The translations under genes were made by a program, and so were the position numbers. Shown piece after piece: positions 1 through 8,545 of a stretch of DNA of 59,566 nucleotides. Below the pieces are notes generated by a model. The model saw only the letters and a list, made by a program, of their open reading frames with translations. It was not told where the DNA came from and searched no databases. Within the stretch, counting starts at the first letter, position 1, and every line of letters begins with the position of its first letter. Where the stretch lies: positions 1 to 59,566 of the forward strand of contig LUYE01000055.1 of the NCBI GenBank assembly GCA_001602645.1, given 5' to 3'. This DNA comes from Methanosarcinales archaeon Methan_01. GTDB lineage: Archaea > Halobacteriota > Methanosarcinia > Methanotrichales > Methanotrichaceae.

Positions 1-219
1 CAGGAAAAAACTTCAAAGGCATTATTTTAATTTGCAAAATTAATGTTCCATAGCACTAGGTCTCCAGGTCCTTCGCCCTACACGAGGGTGACGTATCTCC
101 TCTAGCTGAAATATTCTTGCTAGTCTAATCAGATTTCCTCTAATGGTGGGTTTGCCTCGCACAATTTTCATGACGCCGAACCAAAGCTTTATCGCAAGTG
201 CTGACAAATTGGTGTCCCG
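1..219. other. AT-rich region upstream of the restriction operon
   Basis: This stretch is visibly AT-richer than the genes that follow. A TATA-like element (around 186-192, core tttatc) lies about 30 nt before the hsdR ATG, and a weak ribosome-site-like ggtg (211-214) lies six nt before it, so this is probably the hsdR promoter. A short open frame on the minus strand (down to position 40) resembles no family I know and lacks a convincing start. No RNA gene or repeat was recognised. Confidence 0.4.
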
Positions 220-2595
220 ATGAGTAACGAGGCAGATACCTGTCGAAAGTATGTCGTGCCAAAGCTCGCTCAAGCGGGTTGGGAAGATCCGCCTCATTCC
301 ATCGCAGAGCAGAGGGCGTTCACCGACGGGCGGATCGTCGTTACAGGAAATAAGGTCAGGAGGCGCAAGCAGAAGCGGGCAGACTATCTTCTTCGTTACA
401 ACCGAGACTTAACGCTGGCAGTCGTCGAGGCGAAGGCGAGTTACAAGTCGGCTGGTGACGGGATGCAGCAGGCAAAAGAGTACTCAGAGATGCTCGGGCT
501 CAAATTTGCCTATTCCACCAACGGCGGGGGGATCGTCGAGTTCGACTATACGACTGGCATCGAAAACGAGCTTGATGCGTTTCCCACCCCTGACCAGCTC
601 TGGTCGCGGCTGAGATCTCATGAAGGGATCGGGGACGGCAAGGTCGAAGAACGCTTTTTGACCCCCTTGGACCTCAGCTCTGGAAAGACGCCCCGGTACT
701 ATCAGGAGATCGCCATCAATCGAGTTGTTCAGTCGATATTGAAGGGAAAGACGCGAATATTGCTCACGATGGCGACGGGGACGGGAAAGACCTTCGTCGC
801 TTATCAAATCTGCTGGAAGCTCTGGAACTCAGGCTGGAATCGGGCCGGGGATTTCAACCGGCCGAAGATCCTCTATCTCGCAGATCGGAACGTTTTGATC
901 GACGATCCGAAGGACAAGACCTTCGGGAAGTTCGGGGATGCCCGGTGGAAGATCGAGAAGGGCGAGGCGAAGAAGAGCAGAGACATCTACTTTTCAACCT
1001 ACCAGTCGATCGCAAAAGACGAGCGAAGGCCCGGCCTTTACAAAGAGTATCCCAAGGACTTCTTCGATCTGATCATAGTCGACGAATGCCACCGGGGGAG
1101 CGCTCGGGACGACAGCAACTGGCGGGAGATTCTGGAGTACTTCGAGCCCGCATATCAGCTGGGGATGACGGCGACGCCTTTGAGGAAGGACAATCGGGAT
1201 ACCTATCGATATTTCGGAAAGCCGGTTTACGAGTACAGCCTTCGGCAGGGGATCGAGGACGGGTTTCTCGCACCTTATCGGGTTCATCGGGTGGTCACAG
1301 AGTACGACGCAGAGGGGTGGCGGCCCACCCAGGGGCAGATCGACCGTTACGGCCGTGAGATCCCCGACGGGGTTTACGGCACCAAGGACTTCGAGAGGGT
1401 CATCGCCCTGAGGGCGCGGACGGAGGCGATCGCCCGCCATATGACCGGTTTTTTAATTGAGACGGATCGGTTCGCAAAAACGATGGTCTTCTGCGTCGAC
1501 CAGGAGCACGCCGACGAGATGCGAAGGGCGCTGAACAATCTGAACGCGGATCTCGTGGTGGATTATCCTGATTATGTCTGCCGGGTGACTTCGGAGGAGG
1601 GGGATGTGGGGCGGGGGCATCTCAGCGATTTTCAGGATGTGGAGAGCAGGGTTCCAGTGATCCTTACCACCTCGAAGCTTCTCTCCACGGGGGTTGACGC
1701 CCCGACCTGCAAGAACGTGGTCCTGGCGAGGGTGATCAGCTCCATGACCGAGTTCAAGCAGATCATCGGGAGGGGGACGCGGGTGAGGGAGGACTACGGC
1801 AAGCTATTCTTCAGCATTCTGGACTACACGGGGAGCGCCACCCAGCTCTTTGCCGACCCCGAGTTCGACGGCGATCCGGCGATCATCACCATCGAGGAGA
1901 TGGACGAGGAGGGGAGGACGAAAGGAGGATCGAAGAAGGTCGTCCAGCCTGAAGAGGAGGGAGAGGGAGGCGGCGAAGGCGAGGGTTCAGGCACCCCGGA
2001 GATATTCGAGCCGCCGGAGGGAGGGCCCCGGAAGTACTACGTCGACGGCGGGTACGTGGAGATTGTGGCCCAGGTGGTCCACGTCCTGGCGGAGGACGGT
2101 AGTCTCCTTCGGGTCGTCAAGCTGACGGACTACACCGCGGAGAAGGTGAGGACGATCTATCCCGCCTCGGAGCTTCAGGAGAAGTGGGCGGATTTGGAGG
2201 AGCGGGCCGAGATCATATCCCGACTGGAGGAGAGGGGGATAGACTTCGATGAGCTGGCGGAGGCGGCGGGGAGGCCGGAGGCCGATCCCTTCGACCTGCT
2301 GTGTCATCTAGCCTACGACGCCCCTCTCCTCACCCGGCGGGAGAGGGCGGAGAAGCTCCGGAAGAACAAGAAGGACTTCTTCGACCGGTACGGCCCGGAG
2401 GCGAGGGCGGTTTTGGAGGAGCTGCTCGAAAAGTACGCCGATCACGGGATAGCAGAGTTTGAGATCCCGGAGGCGCTGGAGCTTCCTCCGATCTCGGGTT
2501 ACGGGAACGTGATGGAGATCTCGGGGTTCTTCGGCGGACCAGAAAGGTTAAGGGAGGCGGTCAGAGAGCTGCAGACGCTCTTGTATGCGGTGTAG
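220..2595 (+). CDS. hsdR: Type I restriction enzyme R (endonuclease/translocase) subunit
   Basis: This is the motor and nuclease subunit of a type I restriction system: it translocates DNA with ATP and cuts far from the recognition site. At 791 residues it matches the short EcoEI-like class rather than EcoKI/EcoR124 (over 1000). An N-terminal PD-ExK-type nuclease motif is visible (Asp55, Glu70-Ala-Lys72), then Walker A ATGTGKT (about 185-191), a DECH box, the GMTATP motif and a late-helicase motif IIGRGTR, followed by an acidic Gly/Glu-rich linker and an EcoEI-type C-terminal domain. All expected motifs are intact. hsdM starts 12 nt downstream, so the two are probably co-transcribed. Start choice: first ATG, with a weak ggtg six nt before it. 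Confidence 0.95.
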   Translation: MSNEADTCRKYVVPKLAQAGWEDPPHSIAEQRAFTDGRIVVTGNKVRRRKQKRADYLLRYNRDLTLAVVEAKASYKSAGDGMQQAKEYSEMLGLKFAYSTNGGGIVEFDYTTGIENELDAFPTPDQLWSRLRSHEGIGDGKVEERFLTPLDLSSGKTPRYYQEIAINRVVQSILKGKTRILLTMATGTGKTFVAYQICWKLWNSGWNRAGDFNRPKILYLADRNVLIDDPKDKTFGKFGDARWKIEKGEAKKSRDIYFSTYQSIAKDERRPGLYKEYPKDFFDLIIVDECHRGSARDDSNWREILEYFEPAYQLGMTATPLRKDNRDTYRYFGKPVYEYSLRQGIEDGFLAPYRVHRVVTEYDAEGWRPTQGQIDRYGREIPDGVYGTKDFERVIALRARTEAIARHMTGFLIETDRFAKTMVFCVDQEHADEMRRALNNLNADLVVDYPDYVCRVTSEEGDVGRGHLSDFQDVESRVPVILTTSKLLSTGVDAPTCKNVVLARVISSMTEFKQIIGRGTRVREDYGKLFFSILDYTGSATQLFADPEFDGDPAIITIEEMDEEGRTKGGSKKVVQPEEEGEGGGEGEGSGTPEIFEPPEGGPRKYYVDGGYVEIVAQVVHVLAEDGSLLRVVKLTDYTAEKVRTIYPASELQEKWADLEERAEIISRLEERGIDFDELAEAAGRPEADPFDLLCHLAYDAPLLTRRERAEKLRKNKKDFFDRYGPEARAVLEELLEKYADHGIAEFEIPEALELPPISGYGNVMEISGFFGGPERLREAVRELQTLLYAV

Positions 2596-2607
2596 GGTGA
2601 ACTAGCG

Positions 2608-4188
2608 ATGGCACGGGGAAGGAGGAGCAGAGAAAGAGGGGAGGGCGGGGACCGGTCCCTGACGACGGCCCAGAGGCTCGGTAGCATCGTCAAGTCGGCG
2701 CGGGACATCATGAGGAAGGACAAGGGGCTGAGCGGGGAGCTGGACCGTTTGCCGATGCTGGTCTGGGTGATGTTTCTCAAGTTTCTCGACGACACCGAGA
2801 AGATTCGGGAGACTGAAGCGCAGATCCGGGGCGATAGGTTTGTCCCAGCCATCGAGCATCCCTATCGGTGGAGGGACTGGGCCGCGGATCCGGGCGGGAT
2901 CAGCGGCCCGGAGCTGATCTCCTTCATAAACAACGATGAAGTGATGCGGCCCGATGGGAAGAGGGGGCCGGGGCTCTTCGCCTATCTTCGAAATTTACAC
3001 GGCTCCGAAGGGCGGGACCGGCGGGACGTCATCGCCGAGGTCTTTCGAGACACCAACAACCGGATGATCAGCGGCTATCTCCTCCGGGACGTGATCAACA
3101 AGGTCGACGAGATCCACTTCGACTCCTCGGAGGAGATTCACGTCATGGGCCACCTCTATGAGTCGATGCTGAAGGAGATGAGGGACTCCGCTGGGGATTC
3201 GGGCGAGTTTTACACTCCTAGGCCGGTCGTCAAGCTGATGGTGGAGGTGACGGGCCCAAGGCTCGGGGAGATGGTCCTCGACCCCGCCTGCGGGACGGGA
3301 GGGTTTCTCGCGGAGTCTTACCTGCACCTTGAAAATCAGTGCAAAACGGTGGAGGATCGGGAGGTACTCCAGAAGAGGAGCATCTTCGGAGGGGAGGCAA
3401 AGCCGCTACCTTACATGCTCTGCCAGATGAACCTGCTCCTCCACGGCATGGAGTCGCCACAGATCGATCCCGAGAACAGCCTCCGGTTCAACATAAGGGA
3501 GATCGGCGAGAAGGACAGGGTGGACGTGATCCTGACAAACCCGCCCTTCGGAGGCGAGGAGGAGCGGGGGATATTGACGAACTTTCCCGACGACAAGCAG
3601 ACGGCGGAGACGGCCCTCCTGTTCCTGCAGCTGATCATGAGGCGGCTCCGGCGTCACCCCAAGCCCGGCAGGGCTGCCGTCGTCGTTCCGAACGGAACGC
3701 TTTTCGGCGACGGGGTGGCCGCTCGGATCAAGGAGGAGCTTCTGAAAGAGTTCAACCTCCACACGATCGTCCGGCTTCCGAACGGGGTCTTCTCCCCCTA
3801 CACCAACATCCCCACAAACCTCCTATTCTTCGACCGGTCCGGCCCCACCAGGGAGATCTGGTACTACGAGCACCCCCTCCCCGAAGGGAGGAAGAACTAC
3901 ACCAAGACGAAGCCCCTCTCGTTCGAGGAGTTCTCGCCCCTCCTGGCGTGGTGGCAGGACCGCGAGGAGAACGGCAGGGCCTGGCGAGTCCCCGTCGATG
4001 ACGTCCTCAAGTACGACGAGGGAGGAAGCCTCGTCTCAGCGAACCTGGACATCAAAAACCCGGATGGCGGCGAGAAGCTGAAGCACCTCCCGCCCGAGAA
4101 GTTGGTGGAGAGCATCCTCGCTAAGGAGGAGCGGATCATCGAGATCATGGACGAGATCAGGTGGGTGCTGGGGGAAGGGGCGAGATGA
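2608..4188 (+). CDS. hsdM: Type I restriction-modification DNA methyltransferase (M) subunit
   Basis: N6-adenine methyltransferase subunit of the type I system; with HsdS it methylates host sites and is also required for restriction. The 526-residue product has an N-terminal HsdM helical domain, the SAM-binding motif DPACGTGGF near residue 224 and the catalytic NPPF motif near residue 310, both intact. It sits between hsdR (12-nt gap) and hsdS, whose ATG overlaps its TGA in an ATGA arrangement, implying translational coupling. Length and motif spacing are normal for the family, so an active enzyme is expected. Confidence 0.96.
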   Translation: MARGRRSRERGEGGDRSLTTAQRLGSIVKSARDIMRKDKGLSGELDRLPMLVWVMFLKFLDDTEKIRETEAQIRGDRFVPAIEHPYRWRDWAADPGGISGPELISFINNDEVMRPDGKRGPGLFAYLRNLHGSEGRDRRDVIAEVFRDTNNRMISGYLLRDVINKVDEIHFDSSEEIHVMGHLYESMLKEMRDSAGDSGEFYTPRPVVKLMVEVTGPRLGEMVLDPACGTGGFLAESYLHLENQCKTVEDREVLQKRSIFGGEAKPLPYMLCQMNLLLHGMESPQIDPENSLRFNIREIGEKDRVDVILTNPPFGGEEERGILTNFPDDKQTAETALLFLQLIMRRLRRHPKPGRAAVVVPNGTLFGDGVAARIKEELLKEFNLHTIVRLPNGVFSPYTNIPTNLLFFDRSGPTREIWYYEHPLPEGRKNYTKTKPLSFEEFSPLLAWWQDREENGRAWRVPVDDVLKYDEGGSLVSANLDIKNPDGGEKLKHLPPEKLVESILAKEERIIEIMDEIRWVLGEGAR

Positions 4189-5390
4189 GCGCCGAGTGGC
4201 CGAAGGTTCCTTTAGGAGATGTCCTGACGCCCATCAGCCGTCCTGTGACCATAGAACCAAATGAGACGTATCGCATTCTTGGTGCTCACTTGTACGCTCA
4301 AGGTCTTTACACCAAGGAAGTCAAGGACGGCTCGCAAATTCGAGCCAAAACCCTCTATCGTATAGAAGAGGGCGACTTCGTTTACAATCGACTTTTTGCC
4401 TGGAAAGGTTCCTTTGCCATCGCTACCGACGAGAATGACGGATGCTACGCCTCTAATGAATTTCCGTGCTTCTCCATCAATCGAGAACGAGTTGACGGTC
4501 AATATCTCTGGCGATATTTCAGTCGTGCTTCAGCTTGGAACGAAGCCCTTGGTCTGAGTACCGGAGGGACACCAATCAGTCGAAATCGGCTGAAGGAGAA
4601 CAAGTTTCTCGCTATGAAAATACCCCTCCCGCCCCTCGACGAGCAGCGCAGGATTATGGCGCGGATCGAGGAGCTGGCCGCCAGGATCGAGGAGGCGCAG
4701 AAGCTCCGGCGGCAGGCGGCGGAGGAGGCGGAGGCGATTTTGTCCTCTGCTAAGAACGCTCTTTTTAGCAAAGAACATATGAAACAATGGAAACATATTA
4801 CGCTTGGAGAAATTGCTGATATACAATCGGGCGTCACATTAGGACGGAAATTGAGAGGGCCCACCATCAAATTACCATATTTACGTGTTGCCAACGTACA
4901 AGATGGATATCTCGACCTAAAGACCATAAAAAAAGTTGAAATTTTAGAAGATGAACATGATAAATGGCAGTTGCTGTCAGGAGATATTCTACTCACAGAA
5001 GGTGGCGATTGGGACAAACTGGGCAGAGGAACTGTTTGGCATGGTGAAATAGAGGATTGTATTCACCAGAATCACATATTTCGTGTTCGTGTTAACCTCG
5101 ATGAATTCGATCCAGACTATCTTTGTGCACTAATCGGATCTCCCTACGGGAAAGCGTATTTTCAATCAGCTTCAAAACAAACAACGAATCTTGCTACAAT
5201 TAACCAACGGCAGCTAAAAGCATTCGTGATATTTTATCCCGCCATCGATGAACAGCGCCGCATCGTCGCCCGCCTCGACGAGCTCCTGGCCCAGGTCGAT
5301 GGACTCAAGAAACACCAGGTCCGGACGGCGGAGGAGCTGGACGCGCTCCTTCCGGCGGTGCTGGATCGGGCCTTCCGGGGCCAGCTCTGA
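4185..5390 (+). CDS. hsdS: Type I restriction-modification specificity (S) subunit
   Basis: DNA-recognition subunit that sets the bipartite target of the HsdRMS complex. It has two target-recognition domains (about 1-150 and 200-345), each followed by a conserved helical spacer starting near LPPLDEQRRI or PAIDEQRRI. I chose the ATG at 4185, which overlaps the hsdM stop, over an in-frame GTG at 4161 inside hsdM. The recognition segments (about 4200-4610 and 4775-5235) are AT-rich while the spacers are GC-rich like the neighbours. This is the usual mark of recognition domains exchanged by recombination. The target sequence cannot be read from the protein. Confidence 0.93.
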   Translation: MSAEWPKVPLGDVLTPISRPVTIEPNETYRILGAHLYAQGLYTKEVKDGSQIRAKTLYRIEEGDFVYNRLFAWKGSFAIATDENDGCYASNEFPCFSINRERVDGQYLWRYFSRASAWNEALGLSTGGTPISRNRLKENKFLAMKIPLPPLDEQRRIMARIEELAARIEEAQKLRRQAAEEAEAILSSAKNALFSKEHMKQWKHITLGEIADIQSGVTLGRKLRGPTIKLPYLRVANVQDGYLDLKTIKKVEILEDEHDKWQLLSGDILLTEGGDWDKLGRGTVWHGEIEDCIHQNHIFRVRVNLDEFDPDYLCALIGSPYGKAYFQSASKQTTNLATINQRQLKAFVIFYPAIDEQRRIVARLDELLAQVDGLKKHQVRTAEELDALLPAVLDRAFRGQL

Positions 5391-5473
5391 TCCCGCGCCG
5401 CCTGGCGGTATTCGAGCTATTTTATTTTACAATTCTTCTAGAAACTCTTCCAAGCTGATGCTGGAGCCGCCAC

Positions 5474-5635
5474 CTATTCCTCCTTCAATGCCATGAGGTG
5501 CGCCTCGATCGCCTCCCTGCTATTGCTGAGGGCATCCTGGATCGTATCACCCTGAGAGTAGCAGCCCGGAAGCTCCGGCACCTCAGCCCAGAACCCGCCC
5601 TCCTCCGCCGGATGTATCAGAACTGTGTACTCCAT
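5474..5635 (-). CDS. HicB-like small protein (possible solitary antitoxin)
   Basis: A 53-residue product beginning MEYTVLIHPAEEGGF and containing AEVPELPGCYSQGD. This is the typical partially degraded RNase H-like HicB fold of type II toxin-antitoxin systems and of related orphan proteins. HicB proteins act as antitoxins to the HicA ribonuclease. No HicA-like frame was found on either side within about 150 nt: hdrB lies 23 nt upstream on the same strand and the hsdS end lies downstream. It may be a solitary HicB-family regulator or a remnant. The short C-terminus lacks a DNA-binding domain. Confidence 0.75.
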   Translation of the reverse strand: MEYTVLIHPAEEGGFWAEVPELPGCYSQGDTIQDALSNSREAIEAHLMALKEE

Positions 5636-5658
5636 GACTCGACCATAGGGCGGCGGCC

Positions 5659-6552
5659 TCAGCAGACCTCCGCCCCTTCCTCCTCAGCTTTCTTCCCCTC
5701 TATCTTCTCCAGCTTCTCCAAAACCGGCCTCGTCGAGACCGAGTTCATCTCCATCCCCAGCTCCTCGGGCGCAAGGCCCAGGGCGAGCCCCGCCATCTGG
5801 GTGACGTATAAGATCGGGAGATCGATCTCTTCGCCGAGCTTCTTCTCCAGGAGCGGCTGGTTGGCATCGAGCATCAGGTGGCATAGCGGGCATAGGGCGA
5901 CGACGAAGTCGGCGCCGGAGGCCCGGGCGTTTCGCAGGATCCGGATCAGGGTCTCGGCGGCGGCCTCCTCCTCGGGCATGAAGATGGGGCCGCAGCAACA
6001 CTTCATCTTCAGCCGGAAGTCGGTCGGCTCCGCGCCGAGGGTCCGGATGAGGTCTTCGAGGATCGAGGGGTTTTCGGGGCTGTCGATCCCCCCGCCGGGG
6101 CGGGTGAGGAGACAGCCGTAGTAGGGGGCGGCCTTCAGCCCCGCCAGGGGCCGGACGATGAGGTCCCCTGGGTCCTGGTCTTCGGCTCCGGCCAGGGCTC
6201 TTGTGATCGTCTCGATGACGTGGAGGACCTCCTTCTCTCCATCGTACTTCTTCTCCAGGGCCTCGTTCACCCTCTTTCTCATATGGCGGTCTTTGAGGCG
6301 GATCATGGCCGCCCGCAGCCTGCTGTAGCAGATCGAGCAGGAGGTCATCACCGGCAGGTCCGTCCTCACCAGGTTTCTTGCCGCCAGGGCCGTCGAGACG
6401 ACCTCGTTTGAGACGTGGGTGGCGCCGCAGCAGTTCCAGTTGTCGATCTCCGCGAGCTCGATCCCCAGGGCCCGGCAGACCGCCAGGGTCGATATCTCGT
6501 ACTCCCTGCCGGTCGACCGGGCGACGCATCCGGGATAGTATGCGAGCTTCAT
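5659..6552 (-). CDS. hdrB: CoB--CoM heterodisulfide reductase subunit B
   Basis: Catalytic subunit that reduces the CoM-S-S-CoB heterodisulfide at two noncubane [4Fe-4S] clusters in the cytoplasmic HdrABC complex. The 297 residues contain two full CCG domains: C9, C41-C42 and C81/C84 (TSCSICYS) in the first, and a second set around KCCCGP and LCPLCH. It is the last gene of the hdrA-polyferredoxin-hdrC-hdrB operon; its ATG overlaps the hdrC stop by four bases. All cluster ligands expected for the family are present. It is the soluble HdrABC type, not the membrane HdrDE type used by methanogens with cytochromes in the terminal step. Confidence 0.95.
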   Translation of the reverse strand: MKLAYYPGCVARSTGREYEISTLAVCRALGIELAEIDNWNCCGATHVSNEVVSTALAARNLVRTDLPVMTSCSICYSRLRAAMIRLKDRHMRKRVNEALEKKYDGEKEVLHVIETITRALAGAEDQDPGDLIVRPLAGLKAAPYYGCLLTRPGGGIDSPENPSILEDLIRTLGAEPTDFRLKMKCCCGPIFMPEEEAAAETLIRILRNARASGADFVVALCPLCHLMLDANQPLLEKKLGEEIDLPILYVTQMAGLALGLAPEELGMEMNSVSTRPVLEKLEKIEGKKAEEEGAEVC

Positions 6553-7202
6553 TTTTCGGCCTCCTCCGTTTCTTCGGCCTTCTCAGACTCTCCTTCTTCC
6601 CTTCCGTCGTCCCCGAGAAGCTCGAAGATCCGCTTCATCTCCTCGATCCCCTCGATCCTCTCGCCCCTCGCCGCCTCAAAGCCGAGCTCGATCTTCCCCT
6701 TCGGGACGAGCTCTGCGCCGAAGGCCATGATCTGCGCCGCCGAGCTGGGGCTTCTTATCATGTACTCCGCCGACAGCAGGAACTCTGATATCCGTCCATA
6801 ATCCCTGATCTGGCGGGCGAAGATCCCCTCGAAGACCGAGTCTTTGCACCTTTTACCCTCCTCCTCGTAGATCGTCTTGAGGGCGGCGACGACGGCCATC
6901 GGCCTGATCTTCCTCGGGCAGCGGACGGTGCAGAGGAGGCACGAGGTGCAGAGCCAGATCGACCTGCTCGCCAGGGCCTCCACCTTCTCCCCCTCCAGGA
7001 CGAGCTTCACGAGCTTTCGGATGGGGACGTCCATCAGGGAGGCGGTGGGGCAGCTCGCGGAGCAGGTCCCGCATTGGATGCAGGTCTTCACCTCGGCGCC
7101 GGCGAGGACGAGGACTCGATCTCTGAACTTCTCCCCCTCGGGCGTCATGGTCGTGGTTGCCGCGGTCGTCGTCGCCTCCGTCTTCATCGCCGTATCCGTC
7201 AC
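6549..7202 (-). CDS. hdrC: CoB--CoM heterodisulfide reductase subunit C
   Basis: Electron-transfer subunit linking HdrA to HdrB. Two classic [4Fe-4S] motifs are seen, C41xxC44xxC47xxxC51 and C85xxC88xxC91xxxC95. They sit in the usual helical HdrC domain, and the 217-residue product has a C-terminal acidic tail rich in Glu/Lys. The first 20 residues are Thr/Ala-rich and an internal start cannot be excluded. It overlaps both neighbours by four bases (ATGA type), so translation is probably coupled across the operon. Confidence 0.94.
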   Translation of the reverse strand: MTDTAMKTEATTTAATTTMTPEGEKFRDRVLVLAGAEVKTCIQCGTCSASCPTASLMDVPIRKLVKLVLEGEKVEALASRSIWLCTSCLLCTVRCPRKIRPMAVVAALKTIYEEEGKRCKDSVFEGIFARQIRDYGRISEFLLSAEYMIRSPSSAAQIMAFGAELVPKGKIELGFEAARGERIEGIEEMKRIFELLGDDGREEGESEKAEETEEAEK

Positions 7203-8545
7203 TTTCCATCACCCCCCTCGGCCTCGGCTGCCGCCTTAGCTTTAGCCTTTCTTATCCTCTCGCCTATCTTCTCCCTCGCCTCCTCGATCTCGTCCCTCTC
7301 CCAGACGAACCTCACCTTCGGCTTGTTGATCACCGCCTCGACCCCCGCCAGGGCCTCGTTGATCTTCGAGATGAGGTCGGGGTCCCTCGCCGGCGCCTCC
7401 ACCTCGGGTATCGGGACCCGCTCGATCTCCGGCGGCACCACGATCCCGGAGAGGTCCGGCCTCCTCCTCGACTTTTTGACGATGGCGGAGATCGCCTCCT
7501 TCCACTCCTCCGCCCACGGCGTCTCCTTGACGGGGGTGTGGGTCACCCCCGACCGGTCCACCTCCACGGCGAAGCAGTGGCAGGAGTTGGCGCAGGCTCC
7601 GCAGAAGATGCACTGATCCTTCTCGACCTTTATCTTGCCGTCCTCGCCGACGTACCAGCAGTCGGCGGGGCAGACGTTGAAGCAGGCGTGACACCCCATG
7701 GGGTCACATAGTGGCAGCTGCCGCTCCACGAGCCTTATATCCCCCTCGAAGGGCTTGGTGACGTCCATGGCGTCGTAGGGGCAGACGAGGAGGCACCTGC
7801 CACAGCCGATGCACTTCTCAGAGTCGACCTCGATCTCCCCGGAGAATGCAAACTCCTCCTCCAGCTCCAGGGGATTGCCCTCGACTTTGATCGCCTCCTC
7901 GGGGCAGATCCCGACGCAGAGGCCGCAGTGGTCGCAGAGCTCCTCGTCGACGAGGAGCTGCTCGAAGGGGACGAGGTCGGTGGGGGTGGGCTCCTTCTCC
8001 TGGAGGAGGAAGGCTTCGCAGAACTTAGCACATTTTCCGCAGAGGTTACACTTTTCGGGGTCGACCTCTATCTTTCCCTTCCCCTCCCCCCTCTCCTCCT
8101 CCCGGAGGGGGCCGAAGACGTCCCTCGTCGGGCGGAAGACGACGGTGATCGCCTCCGTCGGGCAGACTGGCTCGCAGAGGGCGCAAGGAAGACAACGCTC
8201 GTTCGGCTCGGCCCGGGAGACGAGGTGGGGGTACTCCTCCATATCCCGATAGTCTCGATCGTTGGCGGTCATCCTGTAGGCGTCGACGGGGCAGAAGGCG
8301 GCGCACATCCCGCAGAAGACGCATTTGTCGAGATCGATGAGGACCGGGGGAGCGTCGAGGCCGGTGGCGATCTCGATGACGGGGCCGAGCTGGAGGGCGT
8401 TTACCGGACAGAGGGCGACGCAGATACCGCATCCGTTGCACTTCTTGTAGTCGTAGTCCAGGACCTTCACCGACTCCTCCGACCTCTGGATCGACCTTAT
8501 GGTGGAGCCCTCCACCTCCATCTCCTTCTCGATCTCCATCGGCAT
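7199..8545 (-). CDS. Polyferredoxin of the Hdr operon
   Basis: A 448-residue iron-sulfur wire with about eight [4Fe-4S] motifs, for example CNGCGICVALCP, CVFCGMCAAFCP, CDHCGLCVGICP and CIGCGRCLLVCP. One (near residue 282) has an altered spacing CDPMGCHACFNVC. The architecture is like polyferredoxins such as FwdF, MvhB and the one encoded between hdrA1 and hdrC1 in Methanosarcina. It presumably brings electrons to or from HdrA. The C-terminal 100 residues have no cysteine motif and are charged. It overlaps hdrC by four bases and hdrA by one. Which donor it serves cannot be told from sequence. Confidence 0.9.
   Translation of the reverse strand: MPMEIEKEMEVEGSTIRSIQRSEESVKVLDYDYKKCNGCGICVALCPVNALQLGPVIEIATGLDAPPVLIDLDKCVFCGMCAAFCPVDAYRMTANDRDYRDMEEYPHLVSRAEPNERCLPCALCEPVCPTEAITVVFRPTRDVFGPLREEERGEGKGKIEVDPEKCNLCGKCAKFCEAFLLQEKEPTPTDLVPFEQLLVDEELCDHCGLCVGICPEEAIKVEGNPLELEEEFAFSGEIEVDSEKCIGCGRCLLVCPYDAMDVTKPFEGDIRLVERQLPLCDPMGCHACFNVCPADCWYVGEDGKIKVEKDQCIFCGACANSCHCFAVEVDRSGVTHTPVKETPWAEEWKEAISAIVKKSRRRPDLSGIVVPPEIERVPIPEVEAPARDPDLISKINEALAGVEAVINKPKVRFVWERDEIEEAREKIGERIRKAKAKAAAEAEGGDGK

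Noticed and set aside
40-297. Minus-strand open frame of 85 codons at the left end
   Set aside because: It overlaps the start of hsdR and its promoter, has no ribosome site or recognisable domain, and its first half is the antisense of hsdR coding sequence.
5498-6121. Plus-strand open frame across the hdrB 3' end
   Set aside because: It is antisense to clearly conserved hdrB and the HicB-like gene; Ser/Arg-rich content is typical of the opposite strand of GC-rich genes.
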